NCBI RefSeq assembly: GCF_029784135.1
Contig: NC_073746.1
Location: 288,001,348 to 288,065,347 of the forward strand
Source of the DNA: Toxorhynchites rutilus septentrionalis
Taxonomy: Eukaryota; Arthropoda; Insecta; Diptera; Culicidae
DNA: 64,000 bases
Direction: 5' to 3'
Shown: piece after piece, positions 54,137 through 64,000 of the stretch
Layout: the number at the start of each line of letters is the position of its first letter
Position numbering within the stretch: the first letter of the stretch is position 1
Program-made: the position numbers and the translations under genes
The notes under the pieces: model-generated
Seen by the model: the letters and a program-made list of their open reading frames with translations, nothing else
Told to the model about the DNA's origin: nothing
Databases searched by the model: none

Positions 54137-55438
54137 AAGTCTTGTCCAGTTAGAATCCGTACGGAAGAAATCATTTATATCTCGGAGATAGAATGACATA
54201 CAAAAAAGAGTGATCAACCAAAAGAAAGATATATTCTTGCACTTTTACAAAAAAATGTCCTTAAAATTATTTTTCTTCATTTCTGATGAAACTTCTCACT
54301 TTTCTGGTGATTCCTCCCATCAAACGTTGCACAGCGGCAGTGTCGACCTCTGTGGCCAGTTTTTTCCAGAATCTGGTCATCCCTGCAGCGTCCCGAGCCA
54401 TTTTTCCGGTCTTCTTTAGCTTCCGCTTCATAATCGCCCAATATTTTTCAATTGGGCGGAATTGGGGGCAGTTTGGTGGGTTGAACTCCTTCTCGATAAA
54501 ATCCACCCCGTTGTCGCGGTACCACTGGAGAACCTCCCGGCTATAGTGGCAACTCGCTAAGTCAGGCCAAAACTTAACGGGACCATTGTGTGCCTTTATG
54601 AAAGGCAACACACGCTCCTTCAGGCACTCTTCCTTGTACAATTTCGAATCCATGGTCTTTGTAGTGATGAAAACCGGCGTCTTCGCACCACAGGTGCATA
54701 TACCCTGCCAGATCATCATCTTCTTGGCAAATTTGTCCATGAACATGAACTTGAATTTGGCGGGGACATCGCCTCGTGCCGTGGAAAGATAAAATTTTTG
54801 TCCCGGAAGTTGGCCGAAGTCCATTTTTACATAAGTTTCGTCATCCTGGAGCAGGCATCCATGGTACTTCGTTAGTACCTGATAATACAACTTACGAGCG
54901 CGAGTTTTCGTCACTAGACTCTGCTTCATCGTCCTATTTGGTTGCTTGATTGCTTTGTAGGAATGAAGTCCAGCTCGGTGAATGATTCGTCGAACGGTAC
55001 TACGAGCGGCACCGTATTTCTGAGCGATATCATGTTCGGACAGTCCAGGGTTTGCTCTGACGGTTCTCAACACCTTCCAATTCAGCTGACGATCGTAGGT
55101 TCCGCTTCGACGCTTCTTTTGAACCGCCCGGTCCACGCTGTTCCGCTCGCGGAATCGTCTGAGCACATCACATACGGTAGTTTTAGCGATATCCAACTGT
55201 TTCGCGATCTTCGCACCCGACCACGTTGGATTGTCAACGTGGGTGTGCAAGATTAATTTTCTTCTTCTGTCTTCCATGTGGAATAACTCCGGACTTACGG
55301 CACGAAAAAATTTGAAACTTTTACCACCAGAAGAGGAAACATTTGTAAACAAACCGCTGTAAAAACTTTCTTGCAGCGGCCACTGACTGTGCCGCTGTAA
55401 AATGTGCAACGCGTACGGATTCTAACTGGACAAGACTT
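54137..55438 (-). mobile_element. Intact Tc1/mariner-group DD37E transposon (ITmD37E type)
   Basis: This 1302-bp element has perfect 27-bp inverted repeats starting AAGTCTTGTCCAGTTAGAAT and TA on both sides (54135-54136 and 55439-55440), the IS630-Tc1-mariner target duplication. It holds a single uninterrupted transposase gene. Length, termini and catalytic spacing fit the DD37E family known from mosquitoes. Perfect termini plus an open frame indicate a young copy. Confidence 0.93.
54267..55277 (-). CDS. DD37E transposase, intact
   Basis: 336 residues from the ATG at 55277; the frame stays open upstream but the conserved N-terminus starts with MEDRRRKLILHTHVDNPTWS. Two helix-turn-helix regions lie at about residues 10-105 (KIAKQLDIAKTTVCDVLRRF and DIAQKYGAARSTVRRII) and bind the TIRs. 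The catalytic Asp is in LLQDDETYVK (about 145-146), the second in KFWPDLASCHYS (239) and Glu in RPIEKYWA (277), with 37 residues between the last two. There are no internal stops. The enzyme performs cut-and-paste transposition at TA sites. Confidence 0.93.
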   Translation of the reverse strand: MEDRRRKLILHTHVDNPTWSGAKIAKQLDIAKTTVCDVLRRFRERNSVDRAVQKKRRSGTYDRQLNWKVLRTVRANPGLSEHDIAQKYGAARSTVRRIIHRAGLHSYKAIKQPNRTMKQSLVTKTRARKLYYQVLTKYHGCLLQDDETYVKMDFGQLPGQKFYLSTARGDVPAKFKFMFMDKFAKKMMIWQGICTCGAKTPVFITTKTMDSKLYKEECLKERVLPFIKAHNGPVKFWPDLASCHYSREVLQWYRDNGVDFIEKEFNPPNCPQFRPIEKYWAIMKRKLKKTGKMARDAAGMTRFWKKLATEVDTAAVQRLMGGITRKVRSFIRNEEK

Positions 55439-55492
55439 TATTAGGCTGAGGATAAAGAAATCCATTATTTTGCCGGTGGATATAAGCGGTAG

Positions 55493-56307
55493 CAGGGCCC
55501 GAAATCTTCGAAGGTGAAAAATGGAGACCGACTCTACTCTCCGTAGTTTCGCTTCGACTAGAACTGCTTCGGTAGTAGCCGCCAACAAAAAGTGACTTGA
55601 CAAGAAAATGAATTGACTAGCGTTAACCAGCGAGGATGACTGGTTAACTAGTTCAGTCAGTGGTTATTTTAACTGACGCGACTAATGAATACAAATCTGC
55701 CTCTTCATTCAACTGACTTCAATCCACAATTCCATTTCCCCCTGAGACTAATTTTGTACCCGCGTACGCAAACTTATTTTTACGTCCACATAAAGAGGAA
55801 CGAAAACATGATTTCTGATGCAAAAAATGAGTTACACCATTAATGGACGGTTTGTTGTCTACCCATCGTGAATTCAAACCAACGAACTTAGACATTTATC
55901 AAGTATTCTATAAAGTTCCTGGCGTTAGTATTAGTAAATAGTGTGCAAAATAGCGCTAACACACTGCACGCTATTTTATACGTGTGAATAATTTTCGTGT
56001 ACGATACAAAATAATCTAGCTCACCTGTAGCACATGCACACGTACATAGGAGAGAGAAAGAGAGGGACGAATTCGTTTTGGGGGAAGTCACTTCTAAATG
56101 CAATGAGAACAATTTAACTGGGAAGAATGAAATGATATAGTCGAGTCGGTAGAGGGAGACAGCGACTAAACGCCCGACTGACTGTTTAGTCGTTTTGGCG
56201 GAGAAACTGCGTGAAGAAGCCAAAAGTCATTACTAACTAAATACGGATATAGTCAGTCAGATAGTCAGCTGACTATCCTCAGTTGACTATGACTATACAA
56301 CGCCCTG
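55493..56307. mobile_element. hAT-type MITE, copy 2
   Basis: This 815-bp element starts CAGGGCCCGAAATC and, read from the other end, CAGGGCGTTGTATAGTC. The octamer AGCGGTAG is directly repeated outside both ends (55485-55492 and 56308-56315), a perfect hAT-type duplication. It matches 22667-23623 in inverted orientation but lacks the 321-bp insert found there. There is no coding capacity. It lies 46 bp from the DD37E transposon. Confidence 0.92.
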
Positions 56308-56535
56308 AGCGGTAGTGATCGATATCTCGCAAAGTATCTATCAAATAATTTCAGATTCAAAGGCAACATTCCCTAATAAAAATATTCTATTTTGTGTTTG
56401 GTACATTTAACTGTGTGTTACACAGTGTTAAGAATGAAGCCCAACAAAAAAAATCAATTCATTTTACAGTTTTTCGTTGATATTGACGAAATTCCATCTA
56501 GGTGTCTTGAATTAGGAATGGTGTTTATGGTCCCG

Positions 56536-56600
56536 ATACTGTAACAGCTAATCACGTACAATTTTGGTTCCGTCGAATCGGTGCGCTGCGAAACTCCGTT
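56536..56600 (+). pseudogene. Possible mariner transposase N-terminal fragment
   Basis: The plus strand encodes DTVTANHVQFWFRRIGA, resembling the second helix-turn-helix of some mariner transposases (VQFWFRRFRSG). Similarity is lost on both sides. Related to 46640-46700. Confidence 0.45.
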
Positions 56601-56699
56601 AAGCCGCAACATAATCGATCTGATTGATGGAGACCGTTGATTGATTGAAGGATTCTTTCTTTTTTCTACGAAGTTCATTTGTCTCTAGCCTTGGAGACG

Positions 56700-56795
56700 G
56701 CCAATCAATCAATGGAGGGTCCTGGGATTAAACCCACGATCGTTCGCTTGGTAAGCGGATGCGCAGCCATTTAGGCTACGGCAACTGCCGTCGCA
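56700..56795 (-). mobile_element. tRNA-like SINE head or tRNA pseudogene
   Basis: The minus strand shows an A-box-like GTAGCCTAAATGG (56768-56780) and a B-box-like GGGTTTAATCCC (56724-56735), about 33 bp apart, with GTTGCCG before them. It does not fold into a convincing tRNA with a normal anticodon loop, so a SINE head or decayed tRNA is likelier than a functional tRNA gene. Confidence 0.5.
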
Positions 56796-57059
56796 AACGG
56801 AGGCCGAGACTGGAATGATGGTTAGGAACTTTTTGCTATGTGTTTGTCGATAGTTACTTTCCAGAAGTTACGAGAGCATGATTGATTCCGGTCTACAGAA
56901 TTTATATCTGTCCCAGTTTTTTTGACAATAGGGACGAGGTCCTTTATGAGACAATGAAATTCTTCAGAAAGGCAACATGTAATCCAAAATCGAAAATGAA
57001 CCTCAATTGTATCATTTTAAAAATGCTAAATAAGTATTTTCTTCGTCTTCAAACTTTTC

Positions 57060-57124
57060 AAACACCGTTAAGTGGAAGCTTATCCTTTAATTAAATTCAA
57101 AGCACCCGTCTGGATGGTGGCTTT
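57060..57124 (+). repeat. Conserved 66-bp block, copy 2
   Basis: See 53361-53426. It ends at GGATGGTGGCTTTC. Confidence 0.85.
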
Positions 57125-57278
57125 CTGTGATTAACCCCAAAATTGAATCGTCCAAACGATTCCCTACAAAATCTATCCGATGAAGTAGAGTCACCATAAC
57201 CTTCCACAAGCATTCAATGCGCTTCAACTGCACTTTCCTTCCAATGGAAATAGAAAATCACAAATCAAATGGTGCATA

Positions 57279-58576
57279 AAGGGTGTGTCACATCAAATTG
57301 CATCACGGAAAAAACGCTGTAGAAATTCGCCCAGTAGACCGATCCTTTTGAAAATTTTAGACAGTAAAATAAAAACTATTAAACAACTTTTGGCATATTC
57401 TTTTTTTTCATACTTCGAGCCCAAGCCCGTATATGCTCGCACCTTCCTCTTTACCCCGTCCATAAGGTTCGGTACAACGTCAGGTTGTAGTTTTTTTTAA
57501 CAAAAATCCATTTTCTCTTGAAGTCCGCCTCCGATTGGACAACTTTTGGGTTCTTCCGGAGGGCCTGCTTCATAATCGCCCAATATTTCTCTATTGGGCG
57601 AAGCTCCGGCGCGTTGGGCGGGTTCATTTCCTTTGGCACGAAGGTGACCCCGTTGGCTTCGTACCACTCCAACACGTCCTTTGAATAGTGGCACGAAGCG
57701 AGATCCGGCCAGAAGATGGTCGGGCCCTCGTGCTGCTTCAATAGTGGTAGTAAGCGCTTCTGTAGGCACTCCTTAAGGTAAACCTGCCCGTTTACCGTGC
57801 CGGTCATCACGAAGGGGGCGCTCCGCTTTCCGCAAGAGCAGATCGCTTGCCACACCATGTACTTTTTGGCAAACTTGGATAGTTTCTGCTTGCGAATCTC
57901 CTCCGGAACGCTGAATTTGTCCTCTGCGGAGAAGAACAACAGGCCCGGCAGCTGACGAAAGTCCGCTTTGACGTAGGTTTCGTCGTCCATTACCAGGCAA
58001 TACGGCTTCGTCAGCATTTCGGTGTACAGCTTCCGGGCTCGCGTCTTCCCCACCATGTTTTGTCTTTCGTCGCGGTTAGGAGCCTTCTGAACCTTGTATG
58101 TACGCAGGCCCTCCCGCTGCTTGGTCCGCTGGACGAATGAACTTGACAAATTCAGCTTATTGGCGACATCCCGGACCGAACTTCTCGGATCACGTCTAAA
58201 CTGCTTAACTACGCGCTTGTGATCTTTTTCATTGACGGAGCATCCATTTTTGCCGTTCTTCACCTTCCGGTCGATGGTTTGGTTCTCTAAGTATCGTTTT
58301 AGTACTCTGCTGACCGTGGATTGGACGATTCCCAGCATTTTACCGATGTCCCGATGTGACAACTCCGGATTATCGAAATGAGTGCACAAGATTAATTCAC
58401 GACGCTCTTTTTCGTTCGACGAAATTTTCCAAATTTACGAAAAATTGACAGTGAAGCATGGCCAACGTGATCTATACACTCTTATCTGATTATAAGCGAA
58501 AGCTGAAGATATAATTCCTAAAAATTAAATTTCTACAGCGTTTTTTCCGTGATGCAATTTGATGTGACACACCCTT
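57279..58576 (-). mobile_element. Second DD37E transposon, inactive
   Basis: This 1298-bp element has perfect 49-bp inverted repeats starting AAGGGTGTGTCACATCAAAT and TA on each side (57277-57278 and 58577-58578). The termini are unrelated to those of the first DD37E element, so this is a different subfamily. Its transposase has lost its start codon and has a frameshift, yet the termini remain perfect. Confidence 0.92.
57293..58425 (-). pseudogene. DD37E transposase pseudogene (lost ATG, one frameshift)
   Basis: The frame contains two helix-turn-helix regions (DIGKMLGIVQSTVSRVLKRY, DVANKLNLSSSFVQRT), VMDDETYVKADF, IFWPDLASCHYS and RPIEKYWA, with 37 residues between the last Asp and Glu. At the expected start (58423-58425) there is ATT before TCGTCGAACG, preceded by an in-frame stop, so the ATG appears mutated. 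A length change in the 8-bp A-run (T at 57491-57498 on the plus strand) shifts the C-terminus. In the other frame VVPNLMDGVKRKVRAYTG continues the expected protein. All catalytic residues survive. Confidence 0.9.
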
Positions 58577-58578
58577 TA

Positions 58579-60698
58579 TTTGCAACGGAATTCGACTGCG
58601 TTGAACATCGCAGTAAAAATTGAACTTGTTGTGCAAAACTCAAAGACTTGTAAACAATATTTGGTTGACAGATTCGATACGATTCAGAAAAAATCAGCTG
58701 TCGCCGTCGACTATTTAGAGCGCCTTGACACATCTTGTAGAAACGGAATGAATTAATTTATACAAAGCTTAAAAAATGTGTTGTGTCACAAGTCTTGAAC
58801 ACTAGAAAAGCAGTCAATTTGACTTTCTGGGTAATCTAGTTTTTAAAAAGCAAATCGTAAAAATGGGGTTGTTATCAAATACGCGTCAAATACGCGAATC
58901 TGCATTTTGCAGGGAGTCTCATCCGAAAATATGAGATGAACATTTTCATTGACCTCTGATGGCTATAGTTATTTGTTTATTTGTTTATTTTGGAGCAGGA
59001 AACGAACGATTTTCGACGTTATCACGTATTTGAGAACAAAATAAAAAGCACCGTTTCTTTAGCTTAATGTTGTATACCTTAATTACATTTAGGTGGATCA
59101 TTCATCACCAATTTCACTATTGCAAAACACGTGTAAGACAGGCAGTTGTCAAAAATTAACTGAACATTCAAAATAGTCGTACTTGTCAACATAAGTGAGA
59201 GACATGAGTACCAACATAATGCCTTAAAAAATCTAGGATCAAATATACGTAACCCGCGTAAATTCGAAAATCGCGATACTTTTTAAACAGCCCTCGTATG
59301 CTGCAAGCCGGTTACCGGAATTATATTTCTTATACTAGCCGAAATGCGCGAAATTAGCTTCAAAACTTTTGATGTGTGACAATTGCATTGTTCTCATAGA
59401 GGCCGGTCCTACCCTAAACTTTAAGATGGCATATTTAATTCACCCTATCAGATTTATTATTACACAAAACAGATAATCCGTTTCCATGTCCGGCTAGTCA
59501 ATCAATCCATTCTGGCTCACAATCAATCAATAAAACAACACGCAGAAAAAGCTACTGTTTACTGATACCATGGAGAAAAATCAATATTGAAATTACCATT
59601 GGGGCAACCTTCCGTTATTTGCCTTAGAACGGAGAAGCAATGGGGAAAGAGAGTTTGGTAGATGGAAACCGGTGGGAGAGGAGCATATGGGACGGGTTGA
59701 GTGGCGCTTTATTTATCAACAACCGAAGGAAAATAAGAGAGCACCGCCGATGGCGATCCGCGCGTTCGAAGAAGAACAAGGGAGAGAAAGAAAGTGATGC
59801 GTATGTTTTCGGCTTGTATTGGTGTAGCGAATTCAATCTCCATCGCCACCACCACACAACCAACAGGCGCAACCATTGTGTGTTGCGAAACTTCTTCTAC
59901 TGCCCAAGGTTGGATGGCTGCGAGGATGCTGTGCTGAGACGAAATAGCAGCAGCTCTTCTGTTGATTCGGTAGTTCCAGTGGGTTCGAGGATTTGCAGCG
60001 CATGGGGTGGACGGATGAGGCGGCGGCGGTTGGGTCTTCCACCGAGGGGCGAGCGAGTCCTTGGCCCACTAGATGGATGTTTGATGGGTTGTTTTGTGAT
60101 TGTGCTCACAAACTCCAGAAGCTTGTGTACGCGTGTGCATTTGTGAATGGGAACGGGATATGATACGAACTTGTTGGGAATGTGGGCTCGCGCTATGCCG
60201 TGATGCTGTTTGTTTTATGAAGAGATTTTCTTTTCCGGCTCCTTGAGGGGGAATTATTAAGGCGAACTCTGGCGATGGAATGTGAGAGGATCAATAATGG
60301 AATCAATGTAGATTGCGTTGGTGGAATTTATGCGTGGGGAAGTGCTTCGGTTCGCATGTTTCTTCTTGAATGATACAGGAGATTTTAATTTTCTGCTTCA
60401 ACACAGAGAAATTTGCTATCACGACATCGAATGCTATCAAATATTCATAGTGAGGAGGCTGATTTGGACGTAGAAGACCGGTATAATGTCGACGAGAACC
60501 GGTATAGCGGTGCCAAAGTCAGGTACGCGATTTCAAAACGCTTCAATTCAAAGCAAAGGAAATTATTCAGAAGCAAGAAAGTTAGATTCCATACTGAATG
60601 AATATAAGTGGTGCTCGAACAATTTTTACTTTTAACTTTCGAACCACTAAACGGATTTATGAATAAATGAGAATGAAAAGTATTTTAGTATTGTAAGG
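58579..60698. other. Non-coding, includes a GC-richer segment
   Basis: Mostly AT-rich. The part at about 59640-60150 is clearly richer in GC and has overlapping open frames on both strands (168 residues on the plus strand), but I recognise no domain, splice pattern or repeat. It could hold a 5' UTR exon or regulatory DNA; this is not supported enough to call. Confidence 0.35.
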
Positions 60699-60883
60699 AT
60701 CGATTCGTGGTTAGCCGACAAACCGGCCGATTATTTCCGCAAAGGGATCCGTGAATTGCCAGAAAGATGGGAAAAAGTTGTGACTAGGGCAATACTTTGA
60801 ATAATAAATTTTTAACCATTTTTGCAGAATAAAGCATTAATTTTTGAAAAAAAAACGAAGAAACTTACTGGTATTCCTATTAG
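60699..60883 (+). pseudogene. 3' fragment of the same mariner family
   Basis: GATTCGTGGTTAGCCGACAA through ATGGGAAAAAGTTGTGACTA matches 21338-21526, including the post-stop AATAAAGCATTAATTT tract and the right terminus CTTACTGGTATTCCTATTA. The 5' part is missing. Confidence 0.88.
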
Positions 60884-61601
60884 AAATTTCAAAAAAAAAA
60901 TGTGGCACTTCAAATGTCTATTTTTAGGTGAACACAAAAAAAATTGTTTGTGGTTCTCAAAGTGTTTCTTGCGTAAAGTTTCAGAGAAACCTTTTTTTGA
61001 TTCCGTTGTTTGTTGCGCGAGAGTCTCAAAAAAGCTCTTTTCCATTTTTATTCCGTGGGTGTCACGCCAAACATGAACCCTCATTGGAAACGACGTGTGG
61101 CTATGCTGAAATCCCTCTGCCAAAAGCAGATATACGAGCAAATTTTATATACCAGTCTACAAAATTCAATCAATCACGTGGAAACTGAATGGAACTAAAT
61201 ATAATTTTAATAAAGAGATAAACGAATTATAAAGTTCGGAAGCACGAGCAGAGAGCACAGGTTTGATTGACTTGTGTCTAACTTATGTTCTCGTGGGACT
61301 GATGAACCCTGTATTTTATCATTCACTCTCCATCTGAGGCACACATTATTCTTCATAGGTCACGAGTTCAACAAAAGGAAACCGAGAAAATGTTCATAAG
61401 GCTAATTTCTTTGTAAAATGAGAGTTTACCCACAATCTAGATCTCGGTGACTGAAATAGGCCTGAGCAATCCGCATAAAATGCAAATTTTCCAGTAACAG
61501 CAAATCGGTTCAATTGACCCAGATACCATTCTCATCTGTGTGTAGTGGAACTGCAAGATTTGAAACTCGCTGGTCGCACCGGAAACTAGGCCAACGTAAA
61601 G
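60884..61601. other. Non-coding, nothing recognised
   Basis: Short open frames without domains. No paired termini seen. Confidence 0.4.
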
Positions 61602-61683
61602 CCCAACTGTGTGGGTCTTCCTCCTCCTGTGCATCTACTTTGCCCAACTGTGTGGGTCTTCCTCCTCCTGTGCAGCTACTTTT
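61602..61683 (+). repeat. 41-bp tandem duplication
   Basis: CCCAACTGTGTGGGTCTTCC followed by TCCTCCTGTGCAKCTACTTT occurs twice in a row (starting 61602 and 61643), with one or two differences. Confidence 0.92.
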
Positions 61684-63582
61684 TTCCTGCATCGTCATTG
61701 TAACGACCGACATTTGCTATTTCAGATGAGTGTCACAGGAGCGCGTTCAACCGTGCCCAATAAACATCTCTCTCCCCACCATTAGCACCATGTCATTCTC
61801 CTCTTTTATTGAATAATGCCAAAATTATGAGATTAAAGTTACCAATGCGAATTCCATCAACCGGTGGTGCTCTGGTGTGAGCAAGTTTGTTATAATAAGC
61901 TTGTAATACGATTTAATGGTATTAATGTAAATATCTATCATATTGTTGATATATTATTAATGTTCTATATTATGGTATCATATCAAACATGTTTATTATT
62001 TCTATTCCTTTAAGTCATGAACTATGAAGACATCAATAGAAAAAAAGAGATTTCCTTTGTTAAAAACACAAATTTTACGACAAATACAATTTTATATCTT
62101 TCAAGTAACACTTGGACGTTTCTTTAGTCAGTATATCTGGATCAGCTTCAATAAAATAGAAACAATTCGTAGCAAATTTTCTTAAAGATTATTCAATATT
62201 GTGTTACTTAACTTTGATTTTACTTGTTTAATGATAGAAATACTCGTTCGTAGATGTACGTAGATCCAATTAAAAAAGTAACAGGTCGGACTCGATTATA
62301 TACTGATTCGATAATTTATGATTCGACTATATACAATTGTAGACTCGGCACGTTTAAATTATGATTTTTTTTTTTGCGAATATGACTTATTTCCAGAAAA
62401 AATATAATATTTCAACTTTAAGATGAATATTAATTGACTATTATGAATACAGTAAAAATAATGATTTTTGAAGATTTTAATTGCAGGCTCACCAGGAATT
62501 GTTTAAAATGATATCGCAGTGAAATGTGTGTTGGGTGTGAAAAAACAAATTTTAGAGCTGTTAGACAGCTATAATTTTGTTGATAGAAGCAATAATTTAG
62601 ATGTTTCACAACTGTATCCTGTGTTCAAATTGCTCATCTTTCAAATGGAAACAACAGAATCGTTGTTGACAATACAATGAAATTTTTCATTGTAGGAATC
62701 CAGCAATCCAGGAATCCATACAAAATTGGTGTTTCATCATACATTCAATGGTTCTGAACTGTACATTAGATTTTGCCACCTATGATATGCGCAATTTTTT
62801 TTTGCACGGTCAACAACTTTTCGCAATGCAATTTAAGATGCAACATTTTCAGCTCCAACTTCCACTGTTCAGTTGAACTAGGCAACGGAGACTACCAGGA
62901 AACCAGGATTCCGACCGTGAATCAATCTTCCCCACTGGTGATTGTCGTGTGAATGATGGTCATTGTTATAACACAAAGATGGTCAGTTCTTTTCAGTCTA
63001 AGTCTTTTCAGTTTCAATTTGAACCTCCAACCTCCAAAAAAATGTAATTTGCTATGCCAACCAATTAAATAGACGAAAAATGGAGGTATTTCCTTTCCCT
63101 TACCATTTTCTTGAAAATATGTGAATATTTTAATTCTGTCTTTCTGTCCTTTGTTCGTTTTTAACTTGCTCCTGTTAGAGAGTAGTCAATGTTCTTCAAT
63201 ATGACACACAGCAGTTTAACCCAATACACTTGTAGTCACATTGCGATGCGATTTTGTTCACAACTCTAAATCAAATGTAAATCCAAGGAGGCTCGATGAG
63301 ACTATACACCACGTGGGTTTTCATGCAGCCTGGTGAAGAGTGCTTGTGTATTTTTGCATCACACGCACACATTGTTGTATTCATCCGTTGCCAATGGTGG
63401 TTAAGAAATGTGAAACCCTAGGTTGATGGATCAAAAATATAATAGCCTGTGACCGGCCGATTGCATTACAAAAAAAAGAAGAACATTCACGATGAATACT
63501 CCAGAGCTGTGCGTGCATTGACATAATGAAAAAAATGCGCACATGGCCAGCTTGTGTATTGTTCTCGCGAGTGCAAGCGAGT
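61684..63582. other. AT-rich non-coding, little recognised
   Basis: No exon, element end or RNA gene recognised. TTTTCATGCAGCCTGGTGAA and the following TTGTGTATTTTTGCA near 63319-63360 resemble 33890-33935, a short shared repeat. Confidence 0.4.
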
Positions 63583-64000
63583 CAAACTACCTACTAAAGA
63601 ATCATTTTCTTAAATGTCGATGTATTCCCGAATAATGGCGACGTAGAATCGTCACCAATGCGATAATGTTCTGGCTACAATTCCTCATAAGTACCTTCCT
63701 GCGTTATCAGCATCTGAGAGCCCTGGGCTCTTAATCCTTTCCCTACGAGTGTCGTCTATAGACCCCGGCGGCAAGAATTAATCGTCAAACTACCTACTAA
63801 AGAATCAATTTCTTAAATTTCGATGTATTCCCAAATAATACCGTGATTCTACGTCACCAATGCGATAATGTTCTGGTTACAATTCCTCATAAGTACCTTC
63901 CTGCGTTATCCGCATCTGAGAGTCCTGGGCTCTTAATCCTTTCGCTACGAGTGTCGTCTATCGAATTAATCGTCAAACTACCTACTAAAGAATCATTTTC
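63583..64000 (+). repeat. Tandem repeat of about 190-200 bp running off the right edge
   Basis: CAAACTACCTACTAAAGAAT starts at 63583, 63786 and 63973, giving units of 203 and 187 bp. Each has CCAATGCGATAATGTTCTGG, TCATAAGTACCTTCCTGCGT and TACGAGTGTCGTCTAT blocks. The third unit is cut by the window end. The CGCTACGAGYGTCGTCTAT block also occurs alone near 46700. Confidence 0.9.

Noticed and set aside
56700..56795. Functional tRNA gene
   Set aside because: A and B boxes are present, but the anticodon arm and acceptor pairing are not convincing; scored as SINE head or pseudogene.
59640..60146. 168-residue plus-strand open frame in a GC-richer stretch
   Set aside because: No domain, no splice context, and overlapping open frames on the other strand. 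Treated as non-coding or UTR-like.
38089..64000. 5' exons of Ptpmeg2 (start of the CRAL-TRIO domain)
   Set aside because: No minus-strand open frame matches the expected upstream part; a short exon could have been missed, but none can be supported.

Overview
The window looks like mosquito nuclear DNA, most likely from a culicine such as Aedes. It is AT-rich, has a few widely spaced eukaryotic exons with GT-AG introns, and is packed with mobile elements, including Tc1/mariner-group DD37E (ITmD37E-type) transposons described from mosquitoes. The species call is an inference; nothing in the window names the organism.

Two host genes can be supported, both on the minus strand. Exon 1 of a sorting nexin 27 orthologue (PDZ domain) lies at 6931-7184; the rest of that gene must lie to the left, because no further exon was found in 1-6930. 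A MEG2/PTPN9-type protein tyrosine phosphatase (Drosophila Ptpmeg2 orthologue) has its last four coding exons at 38088-37880, 31577-31050, 27535-27145 and 27075-26641. They join in frame to 520 residues: the end of a CRAL-TRIO domain, a His-rich low-complexity linker and a complete phosphatase domain. Its 5' exons were not found and probably lie beyond the right edge.

Everything else is intron or intergenic DNA occupied by repeats. Left part (1-13 kb): a long-inverted-repeat element (1690-2223), a Helitron with a 143-bp minisatellite (3459-5457), and an unclassified 2.4-kb element with 20-bp terminal inverted repeats (TIRs) and an 8-bp target-site duplication (TSD) just upstream of Snx27. 13-25 kb: a complete, very young Ty1/copia element (13216-17747) inserted into an older miniature element (MITE), several further MITEs, a dead mariner, and a hAT MITE carrying a nested PIF/Harbinger-like MITE. 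28-37 kb (Ptpmeg2 introns): a MITE, a LINE 3' fragment, and a 3.65-kb hAT element carrying a tRNA-derived SINE. 39-45 kb: foldback repeats, two degraded histone H2A copies with recognisable histone 3' stem-loops, and a TTAA-flanked element between inverted copies of a dispersed module. 47.6-51.6 kb: an apparently intact TTAA-flanked Kolobok-like transposon with a 588-aa transposase, plus a truncated sibling. 54-58.6 kb: an intact DD37E transposon, a second hAT MITE, and a decayed DD37E transposon. The right edge enters a tandem repeat of about 190-200 bp.

The main interest is the record of nested insertions, the three apparently intact coding transposons (copia, Kolobok-like, ITmD37E), and a 16-bp palindrome that recurs about a dozen times in different repeat contexts.
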